From CAZYTO01 sp964650405 (GTDB lineage: Bacteria; Acidobacteriota; Thermoanaerobaculia; Gp7-AA8): DNA of 23,308 nt. The notes beneath the pieces are model-generated. The model did not search any database. It had not been told where the DNA came from and was given only the letters and a program-made list of their open reading frames with translations. The stretch covers positions 1-23,308 of the forward strand of contig CAZYTO010000054.1 in assembly GCA_964650405.1 (NCBI GenBank). Reading direction: 5' to 3'. Position numbers and translations under genes: made by a program. Shown in pieces: positions 15,646-22,800 of this stretch (position 1 is the stretch's first letter; each line of letters begins with the position of its first letter).

Positions 15646-16310
15646 GCCGTCACGATCTTCACGAGGTCGGACAGGCGATCGAGGTAGTGATCGGGCTCGG
15701 CCGCCTTGAGCTGTTCCGACGTCGACGACCCGGTCGGGACGACGGCGACGGCCAAGCCGCTGTTGCGCGCGGCGTGGACGTCGATGGGCATATCTCCGAC
15801 GAAGAGCGCGTCGGAGGGACGGCAGTCGGTCGTTTCGAGCGTGTGCAGGACGTGCTGCGCGTCGGGTTTGCGCGCTCCGGCCAGGTCCGGGCCGACAATG
15901 GCGCGGAAGAACGGCGCCAGGTTGAGGAACTCCAGGATCTTGCGGGAGAAGGACGTCGGCTTGTTCGTGCAGACGGCCATGACCACGCCAAGCGCGGACA
16001 GCGATTGCAGGGTCGCTTCCACATCCGCCAGGACCTTCGACTTTTCGCAGCAGATCTCGTCGTAGCGTGCCTCGAAGGCATCCTGTGCGCTGCGCGGGAC
16101 CTCCGGCGTGCCGAAGGCGCGCTCCAGCAGCTTTTCCAGGCCGTCACCCACGAAGTCGCGGATGCGCGTGGCGGAAAGCTCGTCCAGCCCGTGCTCGCGC
16201 CGCGCGTAGTTCACGGCCTCGGCGAGCGCTGCGTACGAGTCGACCAGGGTACCGTCGAGATCGAAGAGAACCGCGTGATAACGAAGGGACGTCGATGCCA
16301 CCGGGGTCAT
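15642..16310 (-). CDS. HAD hydrolase, phosphoglycolate phosphatase-like
   Basis: A 222-residue HAD-IA phosphatase. Motif I is LFDLDGTLVDS (Asp17 nucleophile, Asp19), followed by a helical cap domain (about 25-95), motif II Thr115 in VCTNKP, motif III Lys148 in ARKPD, and motif IV VGDMPIDVHAA (Asp173, Asp177). This pattern and length fit the Gph/phosphoglycolate phosphatase group, which recycles 2-phosphoglycolate, but the group includes many sugar-phosphate phosphatases. Four-base overlaps with the genes on both sides (16307-16310 and 15642-15645) place it in the serine operon. If it is Gph, it would supply glycolate and, after oxidation, glyoxylate, the usual partner of class V aminotransferases; this is inference. 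Confidence 0.9.
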   Translation of the reverse strand: MTPVASTSLRYHAVLFDLDGTLVDSYAALAEAVNYARREHGLDELSATRIRDFVGDGLEKLLERAFGTPEVPRSAQDAFEARYDEICCEKSKVLADVEATLQSLSALGVVMAVCTNKPTSFSRKILEFLNLAPFFRAIVGPDLAGARKPDAQHVLHTLETTDCRPSDALFVGDMPIDVHAARNSGLAVAVVPTGSSTSEQLKAAEPDHYLDRLSDLVKIVTA

Positions 16311-16753
16311 GATGAGCGCCAGATTCTATCCAACATCGCGGCGGCCTCATGAGCGCTCTGCCACGTGCCGCGAAGCAGGTCGATCCGCGGCCATCCCTCG
16401 TACGTCTTGAAGCCTTCCACGAGCGCGATGTCCGCCGGTCGCGCGTATTCGAGCAGCTCGGCGATCAGGAGCGACGCTCCCGCGGTGCCGCCGCCCGTTG
16501 CCAGTCTGACGGAGCGTGGCGGCAGGGCCGCATCGCTCCAGATCACGGCTTCAGCGTCGCCGGCCAGGAGGACCGGCGACGCCCCAGCGGCGAGAAAGCG
16601 GGCCGTGTCGCCACGGTTCGCGAGGTTCAGCGGGTGATGCGTGTGCTTGATTGCCGCGACCTGTTCGCCGCGGCCGAGATAGAGCCGGATGAGGGCCTCG
16701 ACCAGCGTGGTCTTGCCCGCCCCTGACATTCCGGTGACAGCCGCGACACGCAT
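16307..16753 (-). CDS. mobB: MobB-like P-loop GTP-binding protein
   Basis: A compact 148-residue P-loop protein. Walker A is at 8-16 (GMSGAGKTT), followed by AAIKHTHHPLNLANRGDTARF (split motif, Lys36, His37, Asp49) and VEGFKTYEGWPRIDL (Glu113). These are marks of MobB, which binds GTP and assists MobA in attaching GMP to molybdopterin. The start at 16753 is preferred to an upstream in-frame start at 16909, because the domain begins there and the longer form would run through the divergent VWA gene. It is the first gene of the five-gene run and overlaps the next by four bases. No MobA or molybdoenzyme lies in the window, so its job beside serine genes is unexplained; a related P-loop function cannot be excluded. 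Confidence 0.83.
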   Translation of the reverse strand: MRVAAVTGMSGAGKTTLVEALIRLYLGRGEQVAAIKHTHHPLNLANRGDTARFLAAGASPVLLAGDAEAVIWSDAALPPRSVRLATGGGTAGASLLIAELLEYARPADIALVEGFKTYEGWPRIDLLRGTWQSAHEAAAMLDRIWRSS

Positions 16754-16778
16754 ACCGCCACAACGTACCATCGGCGCC
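16754..16778. promoter_or_regulatory. Divergent 25-bp promoter gap between mobB-like and VWA genes
   Basis: Only 25 bases separate the two divergent start codons. The plus strand shows TACCAT and the minus strand the overlapping TACGTT as weak -10 candidates, 9-11 bases from each ATG. Promoter -35 regions must lie inside the opposite gene and the leaders must be very short or absent. Neither start has a Shine-Dalgarno sequence. Confidence 0.3.
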
Positions 16779-18563
16779 ATGTCTCGTGCCGCGCTGATCG
16801 CACTCGTGCTGTTCTCCGCCCTCACTCTGACCGCCGCCGAGCCGGCGAAACTGAACATTGCCGTCGAACCGCTGGGCGACTCGCCGGAAGGCGTCGTCAT
16901 CCGTGTCACGTTCCGCTACGGCATACCGCAGGACGTTCCGGACGGCGTGCCGCTGGTCATCGCCGGGGCCACGACGTCGGCCGGCGGCAGGGTGAAGACC
17001 TTCCGCTACATGCTGCCGCCGTCGCGGCCGGAGACGCTTACGGCCGTGCAGACCGTCGCGCCGGGAGATGCGGAAGTCGAGGCCCGGCTCCTGGTGCCGC
17101 TGGAGGAGTCGGCGCCGATCCTGCTGGCCAAGGGAACGTTCAAGACCGCCGTGGCGAAGACAAACAAGGAGTTCAGCGCCGGCCCGGGTGCCAGCGCCGA
17201 CGCCATCATCGCCGAGGGCATCGTGCCGGCTACCAATGAAGCGGTGAAGATCGTGCCCCCTCGCCGTGACGTGGCGCCGAATCTCTTCGTCGTCGACGTC
17301 GAGACGCAGCCGGTCGTGAAGAAGGTCGAGTTCTGGGTGGAGGGGAAGAAGATCATGACCCGCAACGCGCCCCCCTACCGCGCGGAGCTCGACCTCGGCG
17401 CGCTGCCGAAACGGGTGGAGGTGCGCGCCGTCGGCTACGACGCGAAAGGGAACTACGTCGACGCCGACGCCTTCATCGTCAACGAGCACGAGACGCCGCT
17501 GGAGGTGAAGATCACACGGACAACCACCACCGACGGCATCGCCCACATCAAGCTCTCCCTCCAAAATCCGAAGGGGACGGCCATCAAAAGCGTGGAGCTC
17601 TTCGCAGGCGACAAGAAGATCAAGTCGTGGGACGGGCCGCCCTACGCGCTCGACCTGCCGTCTGCACGTCTGAACGGAGTGGAGTTCCTCCGGGCCTCGG
17701 TGCTCGACGACACGAACTACGAGGCCAGCGATCTCGTCTTCCTCAACGGCGAGCGCTTCAGCGAGAACATCGAGGTCAACCTCGTGGAGCTCCCGGTGAG
17801 CGTGCTCGACGCCGGCGGCACGCCCATCGGAGGCCTGGCCAAGGGCGACTTCACCGTGCTGGAGAATGGGAAGCCGCAGAAGATCACCAGCTTCAACTTC
17901 GCCTCGAACCTGCCGATCTCGGCCGGCCTGCTCATCGACCATTCCGGCAGCATGCAACCGCGGATGGAGGCGACGAAGAAGGCGGCCAGTGTGTTCCTGC
18001 AGCGAATCATGAAGGGCAACGACCGCGCCTTCGTCGGCGGCTTCTCCTTCGACGAGACCAAGCTGGCGCCGTTCGTCTCCGATCTCGCCGCCCTGCAGGC
18101 GCAGGTCGACGCCATCCCGAAGGCGGAGGGCGGCACGTCGCTCTACGACGCCATCATCACCGGCCTCTATCGCTTCCGCGGCGTGCAGGGACGGAAGGCG
18201 TTGATCGTCCTGACCGACGGCGAGGACACGACCTCGCGCATCCCGTACGAGACCATGCTCGCCTACGTCCGCGCCTCCCGCGTCCCGATCTACTTCATCG
18301 GCATCGCCCTCGGCTTCAGCGACCTCGCCGGCTCGCACAAGATGAAAGAGATGGCCGAGGAGACCGGGGCCGTCGCCTATTTCATCAAGGACGTGAAACA
18401 GCTCGACGAGACGTATACAAAACTCGAAAAGGAGCTCCGCTCGCAGTACCTCGTCGCCTATGAGACGGAATCGTCAAAGAAGGACAGCGCCTACCGCACG
18501 ATTGAAGTGAAGGTGGACAAGCCCGGGGCGGTGGTGAGGACGATCCGAGGGTTCATTCCGTAG
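16779..18563 (+). CDS. Secreted VWFA-related protein of acidobacterial type
   Basis: The 594-residue product has a signal peptide (about 1-20, ending LTLTAA). Two Ig-like modules follow: VEFWVEGKKI...PPYRAELDLG (about 183-207) and VELFAGDKKI...PPYALDLPS (about 272-295) share a motif and suggest an internal duplication. A von Willebrand factor A domain spans about 375-560. Its metal site is intact: DHSGS at 387-391, Thr453 in GGTSLYD, and Asp480 in LTDGED. The overall architecture resembles the 'VWFA-related Acidobacterial domain' family. Such proteins bind ligands or partners outside the cytoplasm through a metal ion; the partner is unknown. It is divergently transcribed from the mobB-like gene with a 25-base gap. 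I chose the ATG at 16779 because the signal peptide starts there; 30 upstream codons belong to antisense frame. Confidence 0.92.
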   Translation: MSRAALIALVLFSALTLTAAEPAKLNIAVEPLGDSPEGVVIRVTFRYGIPQDVPDGVPLVIAGATTSAGGRVKTFRYMLPPSRPETLTAVQTVAPGDAEVEARLLVPLEESAPILLAKGTFKTAVAKTNKEFSAGPGASADAIIAEGIVPATNEAVKIVPPRRDVAPNLFVVDVETQPVVKKVEFWVEGKKIMTRNAPPYRAELDLGALPKRVEVRAVGYDAKGNYVDADAFIVNEHETPLEVKITRTTTTDGIAHIKLSLQNPKGTAIKSVELFAGDKKIKSWDGPPYALDLPSARLNGVEFLRASVLDDTNYEASDLVFLNGERFSENIEVNLVELPVSVLDAGGTPIGGLAKGDFTVLENGKPQKITSFNFASNLPISAGLLIDHSGSMQPRMEATKKAASVFLQRIMKGNDRAFVGGFSFDETKLAPFVSDLAALQAQVDAIPKAEGGTSLYDAIITGLYRFRGVQGRKALIVLTDGEDTTSRIPYETMLAYVRASRVPIYFIGIALGFSDLAGSHKMKEMAEETGAVAYFIKDVKQLDETYTKLEKELRSQYLVAYETESSKKDSAYRTIEVKVDKPGAVVRTIRGFIP

Positions 18564-18652
18564 TCAGAGATCTGTTGGTGTACGATCCTGACCAATCCCG
18601 CTCGTTTCGTGACCGGAGTCCAACCGGCTGATTCGAGCTTCAGGGTCCATAC

Positions 18653-19555
18653 ATGTTGAAGCCGAAGGTCGTCGTGGCATTGCTCACGAAGGATCAGCAT
18701 TTTCAGACGCTGCAGGCGGCTGATGCCGAGCGTGCCGCCGTGCGTGCCGGTCTCGAGCTCGAGATCGTCTACGCGAACAACAACGCGCTTCTGCAGGTCG
18801 AGCAGCTCTATCGGTCTGTGCATTCGATCGCAGCGAAACGGCCGGCGGCGATTCTCGTTCATGCCGTCGCCGTCGAGCGCCTTGCCAAGGTGGCTCACGA
18901 CGCGGCCGCGGCCGGTATCGGCTGGATCTCTGTTGGCCGTGAGGCTCCGTACCTGGAGGCCTTGCGTGTCGACTTCCCGCAACTTCCCATTGCGGCTGTG
19001 GCCACGGATCAACTGGAGATCGGCCGCATCCAGGGGCGGCAATTGCGCCGGTGGCTGCACCCGGGAAGCAGGGTGCTGGCGCTGCAGGGTCCCCCCGAGG
19101 CTGCGGCGGCACAGCTTCGCGCCAAGGGCCTCGAAGAAGTGATCCAGGCTGCCAGAGTGGAGATCAAGACGTTGAGCGCCGACTGGACGGAGAGCGGCGG
19201 CCACAAGGCGGTCAGCTCCTGGCTGCGGCTGTCGACCTCACAATCCTTCATCCCGGATGCCGTCTGTGCGCAGAATGACGCCATGGCCATCGGTGCCTAC
19301 AAGGCGTTTGAAGCGGAGCGGGCGGAGCTGCAGCGCCGGCCGATCACAGGCTGCGACGGTCTGCCGGACGTGGGGCAGCAGCTCGTGAGAGAGCACAAAC
19401 TGGCGGCGACTGTAATCGTGCAGTCGAACACCGGTCCGGCCATCGAGCTCCTCGACAAGTATCTGCGTACGGGAGCGCTCCCGCCGGCACGCGTCACGCT
19501 GTCACCGCGCGCCTATCCGAAAGACAGCGATGCTCCAGTCTACTCGGAGGCGTGA
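18653..19555 (+). CDS. Type 1 periplasmic-binding-protein fold protein lacking a signal peptide
   Basis: The 300-residue product has the two-lobe sugar-binding fold seen in ribose-type binding proteins and LacI effector domains. Marks are VVALLTKDQHFQTLQ at the start, ATDQLEIGRIQGRQL near 120, AVCAQNDAMAIGAYKAF near 200, ITGCDGLPDVGQQLV near 224 and AATVIVQSNTG near 243. It lacks a signal peptide, a lipobox and a helix-turn-helix domain, so as encoded it would be a free cytoplasmic ligand sensor. A weak AGGG lies nine bases before the ATG. It follows the VWA gene after 89 bases on the same strand. No ABC permease, ATPase or kinase gene is nearby. A misassigned start is unlikely to hide a signal peptide, because the core fold begins at residue 4. 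Confidence 0.82.
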   Translation: MLKPKVVVALLTKDQHFQTLQAADAERAAVRAGLELEIVYANNNALLQVEQLYRSVHSIAAKRPAAILVHAVAVERLAKVAHDAAAAGIGWISVGREAPYLEALRVDFPQLPIAAVATDQLEIGRIQGRQLRRWLHPGSRVLALQGPPEAAAAQLRAKGLEEVIQAARVEIKTLSADWTESGGHKAVSSWLRLSTSQSFIPDAVCAQNDAMAIGAYKAFEAERAELQRRPITGCDGLPDVGQQLVREHKLAATVIVQSNTGPAIELLDKYLRTGALPPARVTLSPRAYPKDSDAPVYSEA

Positions 19556-19566
19556 GCGAGCCGTAG

Positions 19567-19650
19567 TCATTTGTAAGGGATGGCCAGCTCGCCGAGCGCT
19601 TCACGGGCGACCCCTACCGTGGCCTTCGCGTTGGGTAGTTTCTCATGGAT
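19567..19650 (-). pseudogene. Possible C-terminal remnant of a lost gene
   Basis: On the minus strand a frame reads IHEKLPNAKATVGVAREA and on to ELAIPYK before a stop at 19567-19569. It has host-like codons (third positions mostly G or C) and looks like an ordinary protein end. No ATG, GTG or TTG opens it in frame nearby, and it overlaps the stop of the nuclease-like gene by one base in another frame. It could be the 3' end of a gene interrupted by the lower-GC patch upstream, or the out-of-frame former tail of that gene. I do not recognise the family. Confidence 0.35.
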
Positions 19651-20432
19651 CAGGCTGCTGGCCGAGTGGTGAACTGTTCCCAGGCGGCGGTAGCATCGTA
19701 TCTTGAGGCAATGGTAGGGAGTGAAAGTGTGTCGCTCTTCTCTTTTGCCACAACTGACCTCAAATTCTCGGATTGCCAGATGAAGAGGTCCGGGACGACC
19801 TCGGGATCATGCGCCCATTCTCCCGAGAAACAGACAAACACCACGAAGTGATGTTTACGAGCGCTGAACTGTTCAACAGCCCAATCCGTCGTTCCGGTCA
19901 ACGTCTTGACGTCTATTGTAAGTGCCTCACCGGATTGTCGAACGGCTGTGATATCCACGTTGTCCGGTTGTGCGTACGTGAGGTTGGCCTCAGCGCCCAA
20001 CCTGTGCAGTACGGACAGGACGTAAAGCTTCGAGGCCACCTCCAGGTGTTTGGTTCTGCCGTACCAGGCCGGACGAGGTGACTTGCTTGCGGGAACAGTT
20101 GCGACGTACTCCCAGGCGTCGCGATCTCTCGCATCTGCCTTGAGTTGCCGCTCCAATTCCGCGTGCGTTTTCCGAGGTTTTGTCATCATTACCATCCGGT
20201 GATCGCGAATCACGCCCTTGGACTTCTCATAAACAATCAGATTCACCGGTCGTCCGGCATCCGTCCATCCGATGAGAACATAGCCGCCGTGTCGTCGCTT
20301 ATTCCGCCGAACATCGAAGCTGTTCCAGAAGACTTCAGCGGCCTCGTCGACGGTGAGGTCGTGGCCTGCAAGCTCCTCCTCGTCAAACTCATACGTGAAC
20401 GCCGATGGATCGAACTTATGCCAGTAAACCAC
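19650..20432 (-). CDS. Probable BrnT-like toxin domain fused to a PD-(D/E)XK nuclease
   Basis: The 260-residue product appears to have two parts. Residues about 10-85 (EFDEEELAGHDLTVDEAAEVF, split here for length, then GGYVLIGWTDAGRPVNLIVYEKSKGVI) resemble the small BrnT/RelE-like toxin fold. A charged linker (about 85-120) follows. Residues about 124-255 resemble a PD-(D/E)XK nuclease: Glu131 in a first helix, Asp160 in DNVDITAV and DVK at 174-176, with an amphipathic strand FVVFVCFSG after it. As an inference, it could cut RNA and DNA, or use the first part for substrate recognition. The GC content is clearly lower than the neighbours (52 percent in 19741-19800 against 68 percent in 12901-12960, both counted by hand), a sign of transfer. 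The first possible start is GTG at 20432; no antitoxin gene is evident. Domain calls are moderate for the nuclease, weaker for BrnT. Confidence 0.6.
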   Translation of the reverse strand: MVYWHKFDPSAFTYEFDEEELAGHDLTVDEAAEVFWNSFDVRRNKRRHGGYVLIGWTDAGRPVNLIVYEKSKGVIRDHRMVMMTKPRKTHAELERQLKADARDRDAWEYVATVPASKSPRPAWYGRTKHLEVASKLYVLSVLHRLGAEANLTYAQPDNVDITAVRQSGEALTIDVKTLTGTTDWAVEQFSARKHHFVVFVCFSGEWAHDPEVVPDLFIWQSENLRSVVAKEKSDTLSLPTIASRYDATAAWEQFTTRPAA

Positions 20433-20450
20433 CCACCACCATTCTACAGA

Positions 20451-20470
20451 AACCGGGTCGCGCCCCGGTT
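20451..20470 (-). terminator. Possible hairpin terminator after the lytic transglycosylase gene
   Basis: Perfect 7-bp arms AACCGGG (20451-20457) and CCCGGTT (20464-20470) with a six-base loop lie about 40 bases past the transglycosylase stop on the minus strand. The tail on the minus strand is only TTCTGT, so termination would be weak. It also lies just upstream of the nuclease-like gene. Confidence 0.4.
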
Positions 20471-20511
20471 CGCATCACATTCCTTATCCGCTTGGTAACG
20501 GTGGCGAGCGA

Positions 20512-22770
20512 TCACTCCGCCAGCCGCCGGTAGCTCGACTGGAGCACGGTGATGCGCTTCACGTAGGTGCGCGTCTCCGGGAAGGGGATCGACTCGAGGA
20601 ACTCGTCCATCGGCTTGTTCGGCGCAGCGCGCCGCCATTTCGCTACATTGCCGCGGCCGGCGTTGTACGAGGCGATGGCCAGCACGGTGTTCCCGCCGAA
20701 CAGGTTCACGAGCTGGCGGAAGTAGAACGTGCCGAGCCGGATGTTCACGTCGGGATTCTCGAGGTCCGAGGAGCTGTGGAGGCGTCGCGCCAGCTCCTTG
20801 CCCGTCGCGGGCATGAGCTGCATGAGGCCGGCGGCGCCGGGGGCGGAGCGCGCCTTCGGGTTGTAGTAGCTCTCCTGGTGGATGAGCCCCATGATCAGGT
20901 ACGGATCGAGGTCATCGGCCTCGGCGTTCCTGCGAATCGTTTCGGCGTAGCGCGTCGGGTGATACATGCGGAGAAAGTACGGCGGAACGCTGTCCTGATC
21001 GACGCTGCCGAGCTGCGGGTACGCGCGACGCAGGGAGCGCATCATGAGCAGCATGTTGCCTTCGCTGTTGTAAAGGTCGGCTTGTAGCGCGTCGGCAAAG
21101 ACGTGATTGCTGCTGCTCGTGTTCAGCCGAAGCTCGGCCCGCGCGTCGCGGGCGTCGGAAAGTGCGGTGAGCTCATAGGCGAGACGCAGCTCCGCCGGGA
21201 TGTCCCGTTCGGCGATCTCGTTCCAGTCGGGCCGCGTCTCCTTCAGTGGACTGCCCGAGGCGACCTCCTTCGTTGCGCCGTGCGCGACGGCGAAGAGCAC
21301 GTAGACGTCCTCGTAGGCCGCCTTGGCCAGCTCTGCATACGTGGCGCGCGCCTCGTCTTTCATGCCCAGATGTTCGCCTGCGCGTGCGTACCAGTAGCGC
21401 GCCTGGCGGCGGACGTTCGTACTGGCGTACGTGTCGCTGATGAACTTCAATTGCTCACGTGCGCCGTTGAAGTCGCCGTGGGTGTAGGCCTCCCACGCCT
21501 TATCCCAGAAATGCTGCAGCCCGGGGTCCTGGTCCGGATCGAGCTTCACGATCTGACCCACGAGGTCCCGTTCGTACGGATCCTGATTCTTTGCCTCGGC
21601 GAGGGCGACGAGCTGATTGAGCACGTCCAGCCGCACCTCGTCAGCAATGGGCAGGGTCAGCAGGTCCTTGAGCCGTTCCGTGCCCAGCCGTTCGTACTCA
21701 TCCTTCTTCGCCTTCTTCGCCGGATCGATCTGCGGGCCGCTCTTCCGGGCGTTCGCGGACTTCGCCTTCGTGCCGGTCTTCTTCTTCTTGCCCTTCGCTC
21801 TCACCTTGGCCTTGCCGGCCTTCTTCGGCACGACGATCGGATTGATGGACGCGGCCAGGGCCCGGTAGTTCTTCGATTCGTACAGCAGGGCCGGAATGGC
21901 GACGGCGTACGCGCGTGACGTCAATGGCTCGAGGAGCTTGTTCGAGGCCTCGTACTGATGGGTTTGCGAGAGACAGAGGCCGCGATTGAGCTGCAGGGGC
22001 TCCTTCAAAGCGGCGGGCACACCGGAAGCGTCCAGTGCATTGAGCTCCGAGAGCGCATCCGCCGGCACGTTGTCGCGCCTGAGACTGACGGCGCGCTCGA
22101 GACGCTCCGCAGCCGTGAGCTGGATCGATGCCGTGGGCGCGACCCCGGTGAGCGCGCGAACGATGGCGATGGCCGGCGCCGCTTCGTGCTGCGCCGGATT
22201 GCGAATGGCCGTGAGCCGGGCGCTGTCGAAGAGCGCGGCCACGTCGCCATTGGCGAAACCGGCTTGGGCGACGCCCAATCGGGCTGCTGCGGCGATCTCG
22301 GGAGCGGCCGTGCGCTCCGCGACCGCGCCACAGACGCCGGCCGCATTGATCCAGTCGCCTGCGTCTGCATAGAGGCGTGCCAGCCCGGATCCGGCCTCAT
22401 CGCGGATGGCGAGCTTTGGATCTCCCTCCCAAAGCTGCGCCAGGATCTGCCGCCGCGCCGGTGCGTTCTTCGCCAGCTCGAAGGCTTTGGCCAGGTGGAA
22501 CAGGCGGTATTCCTCGACCGCCCGTCCGCCGAACGTGAACGATCCGAGTTGCTGGATCGCCGTGGCGCCGTCGTTGTGCCGGACGGCATCGAGGCCGGCA
22601 CTGAATGCCGGGCGGAGCTCCGCCAGGTCGGGAGGAGCATGAGGCTTCGGCGGGACGTAGTGCTCGATCGGCGGCGCATGCTCACGGCGATAGCGCCACA
22701 CTCCGATGCCGGCCAGGGCGAGAAGGACGAGGGAGGCGATGGCGGCGAGCCAGCGCCGGCGAGACGTCAT
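20512..22770 (-). CDS. Slt-type soluble lytic transglycosylase
   Basis: A 752-residue periplasmic enzyme that cleaves the MurNAc-GlcNAc bond of peptidoglycan. It has an N-terminal signal or membrane anchor (about 8-25), a long helical TPR-like region (about 50-600), and a C-terminal SLT domain (about 612-745). Catalytic Glu633 sits in GLIHQESYYNPKA; GLMQLMPATG (648-657), NIRLGTFYF (676-684) and IASYNAGRGNVAKW (699-712) complete the fold. The architecture is that of Slt70 relatives. Unusual is a strongly basic Lys-rich insert at about 316-357 within the helical region, which may bind anionic polymers; this is inference. The ATG at 22770 follows 30 bases after the upstream gene's stop, with AGGCGG before it, so they probably form an operon. 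Confidence 0.92.
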   Translation of the reverse strand: MTSRRRWLAAIASLVLLALAGIGVWRYRREHAPPIEHYVPPKPHAPPDLAELRPAFSAGLDAVRHNDGATAIQQLGSFTFGGRAVEEYRLFHLAKAFELAKNAPARRQILAQLWEGDPKLAIRDEAGSGLARLYADAGDWINAAGVCGAVAERTAAPEIAAAARLGVAQAGFANGDVAALFDSARLTAIRNPAQHEAAPAIAIVRALTGVAPTASIQLTAAERLERAVSLRRDNVPADALSELNALDASGVPAALKEPLQLNRGLCLSQTHQYEASNKLLEPLTSRAYAVAIPALLYESKNYRALAASINPIVVPKKAGKAKVRAKGKKKKTGTKAKSANARKSGPQIDPAKKAKKDEYERLGTERLKDLLTLPIADEVRLDVLNQLVALAEAKNQDPYERDLVGQIVKLDPDQDPGLQHFWDKAWEAYTHGDFNGAREQLKFISDTYASTNVRRQARYWYARAGEHLGMKDEARATYAELAKAAYEDVYVLFAVAHGATKEVASGSPLKETRPDWNEIAERDIPAELRLAYELTALSDARDARAELRLNTSSSNHVFADALQADLYNSEGNMLLMMRSLRRAYPQLGSVDQDSVPPYFLRMYHPTRYAETIRRNAEADDLDPYLIMGLIHQESYYNPKARSAPGAAGLMQLMPATGKELARRLHSSSDLENPDVNIRLGTFYFRQLVNLFGGNTVLAIASYNAGRGNVAKWRRAAPNKPMDEFLESIPFPETRTYVKRITVLQSSYRRLAE

Positions 22771-22800
22771 GCGGCCGCCTGAACTGCGAAAAACGAGCCG

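Noticed and set aside
16551..18338. A 595-codon minus-strand frame opposite the VWA gene
   Set aside because: The VWA gene has a signal peptide and intact metal site, and the opposite frame merely extends out of the mobB-like region with shadow sequence.
20455..20500. tRNA fragment or attachment site (GGTTCGCATCAC resembles a T-loop)
   Set aside because: No matching acceptor or anticodon stem could be built, and no repeat of it was found at the other side of the lower-GC patch.
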